Shown in pieces: positions 1-13,834 of a stretch of DNA of 64,000 bases. Below the pieces are notes generated by a model. The model was given only the letters and a program-made list of their open reading frames with translations, was not told the origin of the DNA and did not search any database. How positions within the stretch are numbered: position 1 is the first letter of the stretch; each line of letters starts with the position of its first letter. A program made the translations under genes and the position numbers. This DNA is from Xylaria sp. FL1777 (lineage: Eukaryota; Ascomycota; Sordariomycetes; Xylariales; Xylariaceae). The DNA lies in NCBI GenBank assembly GCA_022578965.1, contig MU400592.1:62001-126000 (forward strand), given 5' to 3'.

Positions 1-3000
1 CAAGCTAGCAGTTTTTATAAATACAAACAAAAAAAATTATTAGGTTTCTTAAAAAAAAAGTCTAAAAAAACAGCACAAAAAAACCTAAATATATAAAATA
101 CCTAGAAATTTTAAGCATTTTATATTCTTTTTTTTTTTTAAACCTATATTTTTATTTAATTTACTTTGATTATTTTTTTTAGCTTACTTTTTTTATTCTT
201 TTTATACAAACTTTACTTTAATTTATTATATAGCTTAAAAGTTTAAAAATTATAGCTTAATTAAGTAATTTAGCTATAAAAAATCGTTAGATCTTTTTAT
301 ATTAATATATAAAAAACATTAAAACTACTTATAAACAAAAAAAATAAAAATAACTAGCTTATTATCTTTAGAAAATATTAAAGCAATTTTATTTAGTTTA
401 AGCTATTTTAATAATAAGCATAATGCTAAAATTAAGCTATTATTTATGCTTTTTAACTTAAAACTAAATTAGCATTTATTATTTAATAAGTTAAAAGTAA
501 GCAAATAGCTAAACAATTTAAATGTTTTTTTTTGTACAAAGTGCTTTAAAAACATTAATAAAATTAAATAAGTCTTTGTTTATTATAACATTTTTTAAAC
601 AAAAAAAATAATAAAAATAATACTAAAAAATTATTTATTATAAACTAAAGCTTATAAACTACTTAAGCAAAAGTTTAAGCTTTAAAACTTTAAACAAAAT
701 AAGTTTGCTATTATTATATTGCAAGATTTTAAAGCTTGCTTAAAAGCTATACACTTTATTAATTTTAAAACTTATTTTTTTTAGCATTAAATATATATTA
801 AAAATATTAAAGCTTAAAAAAATTACTACTTTAATTTTTAACTTATTTAAAGTTTGCTTAAAAAGCTAAATTAAAATACTATTAATAAAATAATAAAATC
901 TTTTAAAAAGTTATATAATAACTTAAATAAAATGTTTTATAAAAACTTTTATAAAACATTAAACAATTAAATTAATAAAAAGTTCAAGCTAGATTTTTAC
1001 TTTAAAAAAACAAAAAAAGTACGCAAAACATAAAAAAAAGTTAATTATTTATATAATTATAATTTTAATAAGCTTTTATATATTGCTATTAATGCTATTA
1101 AGCTAGCTATTAATATAATTATACTAGCTGCTAAAACAATTATTATTAAAAAACAACAAATAAAATTAGCTTAATACTTTACTTATAACTAAAATATAAA
1201 CAATATTACTAAGCAAATATAGCAGCTAAAATTAAAACAAAAAAACGCAGCAATTATAAAAAAAGAACTAAAAAAAATGCTAAAAAAACTACAAAATTAA
1301 TATATTTAGCTAGTTAATTAAAAACTATAAGCATTGCAATATTATAAAATTAATATAAACTTATTAAAAAAGCAAATGTTTAGCATTAATGCTATAACTT
1401 TTAAATATTTATAAAGAAATAAATATAACTTTAAAAAACAAAAATAAAGCAAACAATTGTTTAATTTTTTATAATAAGTAAAGTTAAACAACCTTTATTT
1501 AACAAAAAGAACTATTTGTTAAAAATATAGCATAAACAATTATTATATTTATAAATACAGTTTTGCTTATAAATTAAAAAAAGAAAACATTATATATTAA
1601 AACTTCAAATAGTGTTTAAAAAAACCAAAATTTTTTGTAAGCTTTAAATGCATAAAAGTTCCTTTTAAAGTTATAAAAATTAGCAAAAATAAAAAAGAAA
1701 TTTTTAATGCTGCAATAAAATAAATATATAACTTTGTTTTAAGCAATAATAAACTGTTTAAGCAAAAAGCTTATTATTAACTGCAAAAAAAAAACTTTAT
1801 TTTAAATAATAAAAATTTAAATGTTAAAATAAAAAATAAACAAAAAAGTTAAAAAGAAAAAAAACTTTACTAGCTAAATAATAAGCAATTAAACTAATTT
1901 TTAAATAAAAAGTTTAATAATTAAACTAGTATGCTTTATAAAATAAAACTAATAAAAGCTTATAATGTTAAAAAAAACAACTTAATAAATAGCAAGCTAA
2001 ATAATAGCTTTATTACAATTAATTAAAACTTTATATAAAGCACTTTTTATAATATAAATAGCATTAAAGTTTTGTAAAGCTATATATTAAGCAGAAAAAT
2101 TAGTATAAATATGTTTTAAGCTAATTATTATAAGCTTTTAACTAAAAAAGCTGCTTTTTATTAAATAAAAAGTAAAAAAAAACCTAAAAAACAAAAAAAA
2201 AAGCCTTTTATAAGTTAAATAATCAAGAAAATTTATTTAAATAATAATAAATCTTTTATTTAGCTTAACATTAAAAATACATAAATAAATAATAATTTTT
2301 ATAAGCAAAATACTTTACTAAAACTAAAGAACTTTAATTGTTAAAAGCTTTAAAAAATTTAAAAAGCAGAACTTATAAAAAAAAGCTTAAAATTTAAAAA
2401 AATATAAGCTAAAAAGTTTAAAAACTTTTTAAATAAAAAAATAGATGTTATTTTTAAAGACTTTATACTAGAAGTTTTAAAGTACTTTAGTATTTTTATT
2501 TAAACAATTGCTTAAATAAAAGCTAAGTTATATTTTAAAGCAGCAAAAATGCTTAAGCTAATATTAAAAATAATATTACTACTTTTAAATAATTTTAACA
2601 AAAGCTTAAATTAAAAGATTAAACTAAATATATTATAGCTTATTTTAAAAAAAAAAAGCAATAAATTAAAATATAAAGCTTAACTAAAAACTTTATTGCA
2701 GGAAATTTTAACTTAAATAAATATAAAAAATGCTTTTTTTTATAAAAGTATAAACTTTTTAAAAAATAATATAAAATTTTAATAGCTAGCAGTTAAAAAA
2801 GCATAAAAAAGTTTTTAGCTAATATTATAATTAGCTAGTTAGCCTAGTAAACATAAATTGCTTAGTAGCACTTATAAAACTAGCTTTTTATTAAACTATT
2901 TAGTAGCACAAATAAATAAAAGAATAAAATATAATAGTTTTATTATATATATTTATATGTTTTAATTTAGCTTTATAGCTGCTTTTTTAAAAAAGCAACA

Positions 3001-6000
3001 CTATAAAATAATAAAAGTTCTTTATAATTAAAACTAATAAAATAATTAAATAATGTTGTTTTTTGCTTATATTGCTTTAAATCTTTAAACGTTAAAAAAT
3101 AAGCTAAAGTTTAATAAAATGCTTTTTAAAATTTTAAATTAATATAATACTATATATTTATTATTTAAAAATAACCTAGAAAAACAAAAATTACTAATTG
3201 TTATACTTATATTACTTTTAAAAAAAGTAATATTTTTAGCTAAACTTTGGCCTAGTGCTAATTTTGCGCTAATAGCGCTAAAAGAAAAAAATAAGCTTAA
3301 AAAGCTAATATAACTAGCATTAATAGTTTTAAAAAGCGCTAATTAAACTTTTAACCCCTTTAAAATAAAAATTTATAAAAAATATAATAATTATACTAAT
3401 AATAGTAGCTTAAACTTATTTAAAAAAACATTAAAGTATAAGTTTTATAATAAAAAAAACTTAAGCTTAATAAATTACTTTAATTAAAAACATTTAAGCT
3501 TTTTAAATTTATGCTTTATGTTAACTTTGCTACTAAAATTACAAAGTATTTTAGCTATATTTTTAGGCGTTATAAAGCTAAAAAAATATATATAGCTTTG
3601 CTTAAAGTTTACTATAAAAATAAAAAACAAAATTTACAAAAAAAATATTACTAAAATTATTAATTTTAAAGCATAGTTTAGCATTATTATAAACTTATTT
3701 GTTAATAAAAATAGCTTTACTACTAAAAATATAAATATAACTTAAAAAAGATTTAATTAAACTAGCAATTTTATTAAATATATAAAATGCTTAAAAACTA
3801 CTATTTAAATAAGCAAAAAATTGCTGCTTTTTCTGCTATATATAGTTAGCAAAAAATAAGCTATTTACTTTTTGTTGTTAAAAATAAACTTTATTATAAA
3901 ATTATAAATAAGTTTATACTTTTAAGGCCTTTATATAATAGCTAGTATAATACTTAAAACTAGCTAAATTATTATATTAATAATAAACTATATTAAAAAA
4001 CTAAATTTAAAAGCTTAAAGTTATTAGCAATTAAAAAACTAATATATATTTGCTAAACTATTAGCTTAGCAAATAAGCTATATAAAGCATAAAAATGCTA
4101 GATCTTAAATAAAAAATCCAACAATTAGCAAAAAAAAATAAAAGTAAAATTAAAAAAACATAGTTTAAAAAAGTATATAAATGTAAACTTTTAAAAAAAT
4201 TAAAACTTATATAATAATATAACGTTAGTAGCTTTTTTAATTTCTTTTATATAAAATATTAAACTTTTTAAAAACTTAAAAATACAAAATAATAAAAAAG
4301 TTTATATTGTTTTTAATAATAATTAATTATTTAAAATACTTTTAATTATAATAAAAAAAGCGTTAAAGCAAAAAAACACTAAAAAATTAATAATTGCAAA
4401 AACTAAAAATTTTGTATATAAATTAAAAAGCAAATATAACTTAATTATAACTTTAACTTAAGCATTATTAATTTTTTAAGCTTTAAAAACTAATAAATTA
4501 ATAAAAAATAAAACAATAATTTTAAATATAATATATAAAACAAAAAATAAAAAAATTTATTTTAAAAATAACGTGCTATTTAATAGTACTATTTTATTTA
4601 GATTTTATAAATAAAAAAAGCAAGCTTTAAAAAAAGCAAGCTATTATTTAAAAAATTCCGCGCTATTTTAACAAAATAGCATTTATTAAAACATATATTT
4701 ATGTTTTAGTACTACTTTTAAAAACATTTAATTAATTATTAAACAACTAGCTGTTTTTTTAAAAAAGCTTTATGTAATTAATTTTACTTAGCAAAAAGCA
4801 GTATTACTAACTAAAATATAATATTGCAAAAAAATAGCACTTTTTTAAAACTTTTTTAAAATAAAAAAAATATATAATAAAATCTTTTCTTTTTATAAAA
4901 TTAAAACAGTTCTTTATAAAGCATAGCAAGTATGTAATATTTTAATCTTTAAGCTTTTAAAAAATATTACTATAAAGGTTTTAAAAACTTAACTTAAGTA
5001 TAGCGTTTTTAAAAAAGTTTATAGTTTATATTGCAATGCTTAGTTTTTAGTATAAAAAAAAAATAAAAAGGTTTAATTAATTAATTTAGCTATAAAAATA
5101 AACATAGTTATTATATGTAATGCTAATTTTCTTTAAAACTATAATAAGTTTTTTAAAAAGTTTACAATATATAAAATAATTTCCGTAATTAATTTATTTT
5201 TAAAATACAATTAAATATTACTTTTTATTTTTAGCTAAGCAATAATAGCTTTTTTTATACTAATAAGCTTTTTTTAAATAATTATTTTTCTGCAAAAAGC
5301 AACAAATTTAGTAGCTTAATTTTTAAAAGTGCTATTAAAAGTTTTATATAATATATTACTAATAAAATATAAACCTTTTTTTAATAATATAGTAGTTAAA
5401 AAACTTATTACTAAGTATAATAATTATAAAGTTGCTTTAAGTATTAAGCAATTTATATTAAAATATTTTAAGAATTTTAATATTACGCTGCTTAATTTTA
5501 AGCTAGCTAAAATTATAGCTAATATACTTAAAAGCAAATAAGCAAAACAAATAATTAAAATAGTTAGCTATATATGTAGTACTAATAATAAAAGCTTAAT
5601 AAAAGCAAAAGTAATAAAAATTTTTAAATAAAAAACTTGTAAAAACATTATAAAAATATAGTTTTTTTTAAAAATAACAGTATACTACTAAATATAAATA
5701 TAAAAGTATGCTATAATTGCAAAACTATTAATAGTTTTATTATAAAAAAATAAGCTGTTTTACTTTAAAAAACTGCAAAAAAAAGCTATAAAAAAGCTTT
5801 AAAAAGCTATTATAATAGCTTTTATTTTTATTATTTTTAATTATATAAAAAAACTTATTTAGCTAAAGGTTAATGTTTTTAAAACTAGCTAAAGTATTAT
5901 TTTATGCTAAAAAGTTAATAAAGTTATTAAGCTAGCAAAATATAAGTTTAAAACATAAAAAAGCCTTAAAAAAAAATATAATGCTATAAAGCTAAAAAAG

Positions 6001-9000
6001 CTTGCTATTATTAAAACTTTCTAAAAGTTATATAACTATTTTTATAAAATTATATTTTATTTAAAAACTAATGCAAAAGTTTTTATAGCTTAGCTAAACA
6101 ATAAATTTTTAGTATTACTAAATGCTTAATTAACAAAATAAATAGCATATATAAAAACTTTCGATTTTATATTTTATTATGTGCTAAAAAAAAAATATAT
6201 AGCTACTAATAAGCTTTTTAAAAAACCTTTTAAACTATTAAATAAGTTAAATAATTATTAGAAAAAAAATATAAAAAATTTTATTAATTTTTAACTATAT
6301 ATAATAGCTATTACTATTACGTATAAAAAATTAAGCAATTAATTAATTAAAAGCTTAATATACTAAAAAATAAAACCTTTGTTATACTTAAAAAAAAACT
6401 AAAACAAAAAAAGTAAGCAAATTGCTAAGTATTTTATTTTTAAGCAAGTTTTAAAAAAACTTACAATAAAAAAAAAGCAAAGTTACTTTAAAAAAAAAGC
6501 CTTTAAATTTTTTATTAACAAGTTTATTCTTTAAAAAAAAGCAAAGTTTAAAAAAATGCTAAAAAAAGTTATTAATAACAAAAAAACCCAAAAAGCTTTT
6601 ATTAAAAAAAACTATAAAAAAATAATACATAAAAGCTAAATATTTATAACTTAACAAATAACTTAAAAATACTACTAAAAAAGCTTTTATTAAAACATTT
6701 ATACTATAATTGCTAGTTACTTTAATTGCTAAAAATCTACTAATAGCAAAAAAACTAAAAAACACTGTTTTAATTACTTTTTAAATCTTTTAGTTTTTTA
6801 AGTTATAAATATGTAAACTATGCTATTAAACAACAAATTTAAAGCTATTATAAAAGCAAAATATAAAATAATAACTTACTTAAAAGCTAAACTTTTAAAA
6901 CATATAAATTTTCTAAAAATACTTAAATTTATTAAGAAAAAAATTATATTTTAGCATAAAGTCCTTATAAAAATTAAATATAACAATAGCTTTAAATTTA
7001 AAAAAAAAATAAAAAATGCAGTAAATACTTTAAGCTATAAAATAAACTATAGCTTAGCTTACTATTTTTAAGCTTAAAGCTTTATTAAAAAAAGCTATAA
7101 GCTAATAAAAAAAAGCTTTATATAAATAATAAATAAAACTAAAAAAAATTAACTAAAATATTTAAACTTAGTAATATAAGCAAATTGCATTTTTATGTGC
7201 TATTATAGCTGCAGCTTATATAAACTAGTATATAAAAAAATGCTAATTTTATTAATAAAAAATGTAATACTAACATAAAAAGTAATTAAGTAGCAAAATA
7301 TTGCTTTTTATAAAAATTTTATTAAAACTAAAGTTAAGCAGCTAAAATGCTACAACTAAAATGTTATAAAAGTTAAAACAATTATAACTAAAAAAAAAAA
7401 ATTAGCTATAAAAGCTAAATTTTAAAAAAACGCTTATAAAATTAAGCAACTATTTAAAAAAAGCTTTTTTGTTTTTTTTTATAATACTATGCTTTTAATA
7501 AATAAGTTTAATAATAAAAAGCTGCTATATAAATAGATTAGCTTTTATAAAGTTAAAAAAAATATTAATTATAAATAATATTAATTAGCAAAACTAACTA
7601 GCAAAAAATTAAAAAGGTTATTTTTTTTTAAAAAATTAAAGCAATTTATATAAAATAACTAAAAGTACTAAAAACTAAAAAATTCTAATTTTAATATATA
7701 AACTACTAGTACTACAGCTATTTATTAAAAATTAAACTAAAACAATAAAGCTTTTAATAATTAAAGCTATAGCAATTAAACTACAAAAAATAAAAAAAAT
7801 ATAACAAGTTATAAAAGCTTTTTAAGTTTATAAAAGCTATAATATAACTTTTAGCGCTTTAAACATTTTAAGTACTAAAAAATATAATAGCTTACTTTAT
7901 TTTTTTAGTTATTATATTATAAAGCGCTTTAAAAAATAATAACTAATAAAAGCTAAAGTAATAAAATTTTTTTTTTTTATTTTTTGTTTTTTTACTAATT
8001 GTTTTGTTTTTTATTTTTATTAATTATATAAGTTTATATAATTAAGTTATAATGCATAAAACTATTTTTTTTTGCTTAAAACTAAGCGTGTTTTTTATAG
8101 CTTTTTTTTTATTAGTTTTACATTTATTAGTTTTATAATAGCTAGTTTATTAGCATTTTTTTTACTATTATGCTAAAAATATAAGTTTTTATTTTATTTT
8201 AATGTTTTTTAAATAGTTAAACAGCTTAGTTTTAATATAAATTATTATTGCTTTTTTTTAAAAATGTATAAAAACAAAAAAAACAAAAATAAAAACTGCT
8301 TATTAATTTTAACTACTTAAGTTTATTTTATTATACTAACGCTTATACATAAGTTTTTTTACCTTTAATTGTTTTGTTATTTTTATTTAAAACTAAATAG
8401 CTTTTTTTGCTTTTAGTTTAAACTATTTAATATTTAATAAAAACTTTAAAATTACTAAAAAGCAAAAAACACTATTATTACACTTTAAAAAGTTATTAGT
8501 TTATATTTTATGCGTTTAAACTACTAATAATAATTTAAAGCTACTATTAAGCAATAATAAACATTTAATAAAATAACAAATATTTAAGCAAAGTTTAAAG
8601 CAAGCTTAATAAAAATAAAACCTTACTATAAAAAATTAAGTAAAATTATTTAATTATATAAAGCTAAAAAAATAAAAACTAAAAAAAAAACGAAAAAAAA
8701 TTTAACAATTTAGTATTAATAATTCTTATTTTATATATTTTTAATTTTTTTATTGCAAAAGTTTTATATATTTGTTTTTATAAATATTACAACTTAACTT
8801 TTTATATAATAACTATTTTTTTTTTATTTATTACGCTTAAAAAAAAATTTATAAGCTATATAATAAAAAAAAATAATTATAAATTATATTAAAAAAAACA
8901 TTGTTATATAAGCAAATTGTTTAATTTTTTTATTTTATTTTACTTTATATAACTTATTTAATTTATTTTTTTAGCTATTTTTTTAAATACTTAAGCGTTA

Positions 9001-12000
9001 TATTAATTTTTTAAGTAATACTAAATTATTGCTTATTAATATTACATTTAATAAACTAAGTAATAAAATTAGCTTAAAAAAAACGCTTTAATTTGCGTTT
9101 TAATTTAGTTTTTTTTTTAGTTAAGCAAACAAAGGTATTTTTAGTTAAAACTATTTATTTTTTAAAGTTTTTAAACATAAGATCTTTTTTAATTGCTATA
9201 GTTATTATATTAACTTTAAGATATTTAGCTATATTGCTTTTAAATTTATAAAATAAACAGTTTTATAACTAAATAATAAATATATAATTAGTATATATAT
9301 TAAACTTTTTATTTTAAAATAATATAGCAAAAAAAAAAAAAATAAAGCTTTATATATTTTTTACTTTTAGTTATTATTAATAACTATTTATAATACTTAT
9401 AAAGTATAGCATTTTATATTTTAAATAGCTATATAAACATAGCTATAAGTTAGCAAAAATTGTAAAAAATCTAATATATATATTTGCTTTAAGAATTGCT
9501 TTTAGTTGTTTTTATATATAATAAGCAAGATTTTAAATGTTTTTGCTTTTTTATTTAATTAAAGCTAGCTTAAATATATTAATTTATATAATATATATAA
9601 AAAAAATTATAACTAACTTTTTATTAAATATATTTACTGCTAGCATTACTACTAAAAATTTTAATTTATAAATAGTTTAATGTTTAGTTATATAAAACAA
9701 AAAAAATTAGCTAAATAAAAAAAATAAAATCTAAAAAAAAAAAAAGCATATATATTTTACTACTTATTAGTAAATTTAACTTTTTAAATATTATAAGTAT
9801 AATTATTTATTAGCTAAGCAATATTAATTTTTTAAATATTAATTAACTACTATAATGTTTTTTAATTATTAAAAACTTTATTAATAATAAAAAAATTGTT
9901 TTTTAAGTGCTTAATTAAACAAGCATTAATTATATTATTTAAAAATAAAAACTTTATAATAAAAGCATAAATTAAGCAACTTAGAAATTTAAGCACTAAA
10001 AAAAAAAATTGCAAAAAAAATTTAAGCTTTAAAACTACTTAAGAAAAAACAGATTAAAAAAAAAAACAAGCTTTTTTTTTATATTTATTAAAGCTTAAAT
10101 TATTTACTTTATTATTAATAGCAATAAATATTTAAAAAAAATAAGTTATAAATATATTAAAAAAAAAGTTAAAAAGTAATTACTTAATTAATTAAAACTA
10201 CTTTATTTGCTTATTTTTTAATTAATATTAATATAAACATATAAAAAATAATTATTATAAAAGCATTTAATAATTAATAATTTATTTTAGCAATAAAATA
10301 ATTAATTAATAAATTAAAAATAGTATAATAAGTTTATAAAAAAAAAGTGCACTAATTTAAAAATATATATTTTAGCTTTTTTTTTATTATATTTGCTTTA
10401 TTAAACTTTTTACTTATATTTAACTTTGCTATTTTATTTACTTAATAAGTTTTAACTTTTTATATTTAGTATAAATGCTTTTAGTATTTATATTTAGAAA
10501 ATTTTGCAATTATTAAAAAGTAATAACTTAAATTAACAATTAAAAATATTAAATTATATATAGCAAGTAATACTAATATTAATACTTACATTTTATACTT
10601 TTTATATTATTTGTTTTTATACTTTTAACTTATATTAAAATTTTTAATTTGCTTGCATTTTTTATTAAATTATAAAATATAATAAAAGTATATATATGCT
10701 TAAATATTATTAAAAATTGCTTTTATTATATATATATACTTTTAATTATTATATTTTTTATTTTTAAAAAAGTTATTAGTATTACAAATTAATTAAAAAT
10801 AAAGGCATTTTTTTTTAAAAGTTTTAAAGAGCTAACACTTAATACTAAAGCATATAAACAACTAGCACAAAAAATAGCAAACTTTAAAAAAAAAGCAAAA
10901 AAAAAAAAAAATAAACATATATATATAAACTTAACTGCTAATTATAAAAAGCCTTTCTTTAAAAACTAATAGCTTTTTAAAAACAGCTTTAAAAAAAAGC
11001 TAATAATTATTAAAAATTTAAAGTATAAAAAATATTTAGCTTATTAGCTTTTTTTATAGATTAAAAAACCAAATATAAAAAATATTTAGTTAGAAAATAT
11101 ATTGCTTTCTTTAGTTAATGTTTTTTTAAAGTTTGTTTTAAAGTTTTATTTTATATAAAAAAAAGTAATTTTTATAAAAAGTTTGTTTTTTAAAAACTTA
11201 AAAAAAAAAAAAAAAGTAGTACTAAAAAAGCATTTTAGCTATATATTTTTTAAAAATAGCAAAACTTATTAAAACTTATCTTTAAATTTAATTTAACAAA
11301 TATAAAAAAAAGCAATATATTTAATATATAAAAAGTATTATAATAAAAAAGCATTAAAATATTAGTAGTTTATATTATATGTAATTTTAATAAAAGTTTT
11401 TTATATTTTTAACTTGTTGCTTAATAAAAAAGCGCTTAATTTTTAAAAAAAAGCTTTTATAATATACTTTGTTATATAAAACTGTTTAATAAATATAAAT
11501 AAAACGCTATTTTATATGTTTAAACTAAAAACTAAATATTTAAAAGCATTTTTATAAATTATAAGCTAAATATTAAAATTTATAGCTATAAAAAGTTTTA
11601 TAATATTAATATAATACTTATTTAAGATTAAAAAACACTATAAAAATAATAATTTTTGCTTTAATAAATTTAATATTATGTTTATAAAAAATTTAATAGT
11701 TTTAATAATAAAGCTAAAACTATATAAAAAATAAAAACCTGCAGTATAAAAACTAAATATTTAGCAGTTATTATTTATAAAATCCTTAAAAAAACTGCTA
11801 TTAAAAAAAGCTTTAAACAATTATCAAAAAAATAATAATATAAAATATTTTAATAAATTAAAGCTTTATAATAAACAAAAGCTAGTTTATTGTTTTTTGC
11901 TAAATAAAGTTTTAAAAATAATATATAAAAATAATAAAAAGCAATAGTTAAAAACTTTTTTTTTAAAATAATAAATAGCTATTAAAAAAACTTACTAGTA

Positions 12001-13500
12001 TAAATAAAAATATTTAAATTATTAAAAAAAGCTTGCTGTTTATAGCTACTACAAAAATCTTTACAAAATAAACATTACAAAATAAAAAATTAAAGCTATT
12101 TATATTATAAATATCTTTATAAAGCTAAATGCTAAAAAATAGCTAAATAAATATAAAATAAAAGCTTTGCTAAATATATTGCTTTAGCTATATATAAATA
12201 AAAAAGCTAAAGCTTTAAAAATAAGTATTAAACCTAAATATAGCTAATTTATAAAAGATTTTTTTATAAACTAACAAAATATAAAGTAAACTATAATAAT
12301 TGCTGCAACTTTTTAAATAAAATATTTTATAATAAAATATTGCTTAAATAATTATTAAATTATTATTTTTATTAATACTGTTTTAAAAATAACATATATT
12401 TTAAACTTTAAGCATACTACTAATAAAAATAATAAATAAGTTTTCTAAAGATTATAAAAGTATTAAATAATAAAACACTTTAATATAAAAGTTATATTAA
12501 GCTATTTTATATTTTTTTATTTTTGCTAGCATAATAATTATATATATAAATTTATTAAAGCTTTATATTTATATTATATGTTTTATAACTTAATAAGCTA
12601 GTATTTAAAAAAAAGTATTAATAATTAAAAAAGTTATAAATAGCTTATTTAATTTTTAAAAGCAAACTTTAAAAAATATTTTAGCTTTAAGTTATAAAAA
12701 AATCTACGTTTATTACTTTTAATAAGCATTAAGCTTTATTATTTCTTAAAAAAACTAAAAGTAACTTTTTTTAAATTTAATAAGTTAGCTTTTTTATTAT
12801 TAAGCGCTAAAAATACACGGAATAAAAAAAAAACGCTAAAAAAAAAACTAAAAGTTAATCGTTTTGCTTTTTTAGTGCTTTTTATTTTAAAGCGCAAAAA
12901 AAGTTCCTAGCAAAAAAAACTAATAATTATACTAAAAAAGTTTTATTATAAGCAATATAAAAACGTTTTAATAATGCAAAATTATTTTACTATAAACATT
13001 TTTGCAAATATTTTTCTTTTTAAGTATAATAAGCTAAGTATAAAACTTAGCTAAGCTTAATAGTTTAAAAAAAAAAAAGTATAAATTCTTTATAAGCACT
13101 TTTACAAAAAAAACGTTAAGCATTTTTAAAAGCCTTTGCTTATATATTTAAATACGTAAAAAAACTAAAACTAGTTTTAACGAAGCTATAATGCTTTTAT
13201 AAGCATTAAAGCTTAAGCTACTTTTAAATGCAGCAAAAAAAATAAAAAAAAACTTATAAAACTAAATAAGCAAAAAAAAATAATATTAATTTTATTTAAA
13301 AAACGCTAATAAAAATAAAGAACTTTATAATTATAAGTATTAAAATAAACTAAAAGCAGCTATATTTTAATAAAAAAAAATTAAAGTAAAGTAAAATAGC
13401 TAAATAAGCTAACTAGCTAATTAAAGTAAGTTTAAGCTAAATTATATAGTAGAAATAAAAGTATAAATATTACGCTAAATTTTAAAGTATAAATTTAACT
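1..13500. repeat. Very AT-rich, gene-free block (mutated repeat or heterochromatin)
   Basis: About 13.5 kb of sequence made almost entirely of A and T. A hand count of 4021-4620 gives 42 C and 31 G in 600 bases (about 12% GC). Stop codons are dense in all frames and only two open frames of 60 codons or more exist, both composed of Lys/Asn/Ile/Leu/Phe with no recognisable domain. Remaining C residues sit almost only in AC or GC context, and the tetramer AGCT is very frequent; TC, GA, CC and GG are rare. This looks like old transposon DNA destroyed by directional C-to-T mutation, and could be pericentromeric or another heterochromatic compartment. No terminal repeats, telomere repeats or transposon motifs could be recognised. 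The right edge fades to normal composition over about 13,500-13,740. Confidence 0.85.
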
Positions 13501-13791
13501 ATTATGTTTAATATCATAAAAATTAGCTATGGTTGCTTTATTTATATTGTTAAATAGCCCTTTAATTAATCGTTTAATTCCTTAATTTATATATAGCCTA
13601 ATTGCTTAAATGCATAAGTTATAACTTATCTCCTTGCAATTAAAGTGTTGTAATAGATCTTGCGCGATCACACTGCTCCATTTCAATATATATATACCCC
13701 TAATGTAATATAAATAAATAGAGCTTGCTACGTTTAATACTTTATAAAAGGTATGCGAAGTGGCTAGAGCCTTATACCCGACGTTAAAGAG

Positions 13792-13819
13792 AATCAATCA
13801 ATCAATCAATCAATCAATT
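13792..13819. repeat. (AATC)n tetranucleotide microsatellite
   Basis: About seven uninterrupted AATC units lie between the edge of the AT-rich block and the 3' end of the F-box gene. Similar AATC/GATT runs occur in the 5' flanks of several other genes in the window. Confidence 0.95.
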
Positions 13820-13834
13820 AGTTTCTTCCCCTAT

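Noticed and set aside
5329..5541. 70-codon open frame in the AT-rich block
   Set aside because: Composition is simply that of the surrounding A/T-rich DNA (Lys, Asn, Ile, Leu, Phe); there is no motif and one such frame in 13.5 kb is expected by chance.
6559..6765. 68-codon minus-strand frame resembling a hydrophobic protein
   Set aside because: Phe-rich only because T-rich codons dominate on that strand; no signal or homology recognised.
1..13500. Mitochondrial or telomeric origin for the AT-rich block
   Set aside because: No mitochondrial protein, rRNA or tRNA was recognised, no TTAGGG-type repeats are present, and the block grades into nuclear genes with spliceosomal introns.
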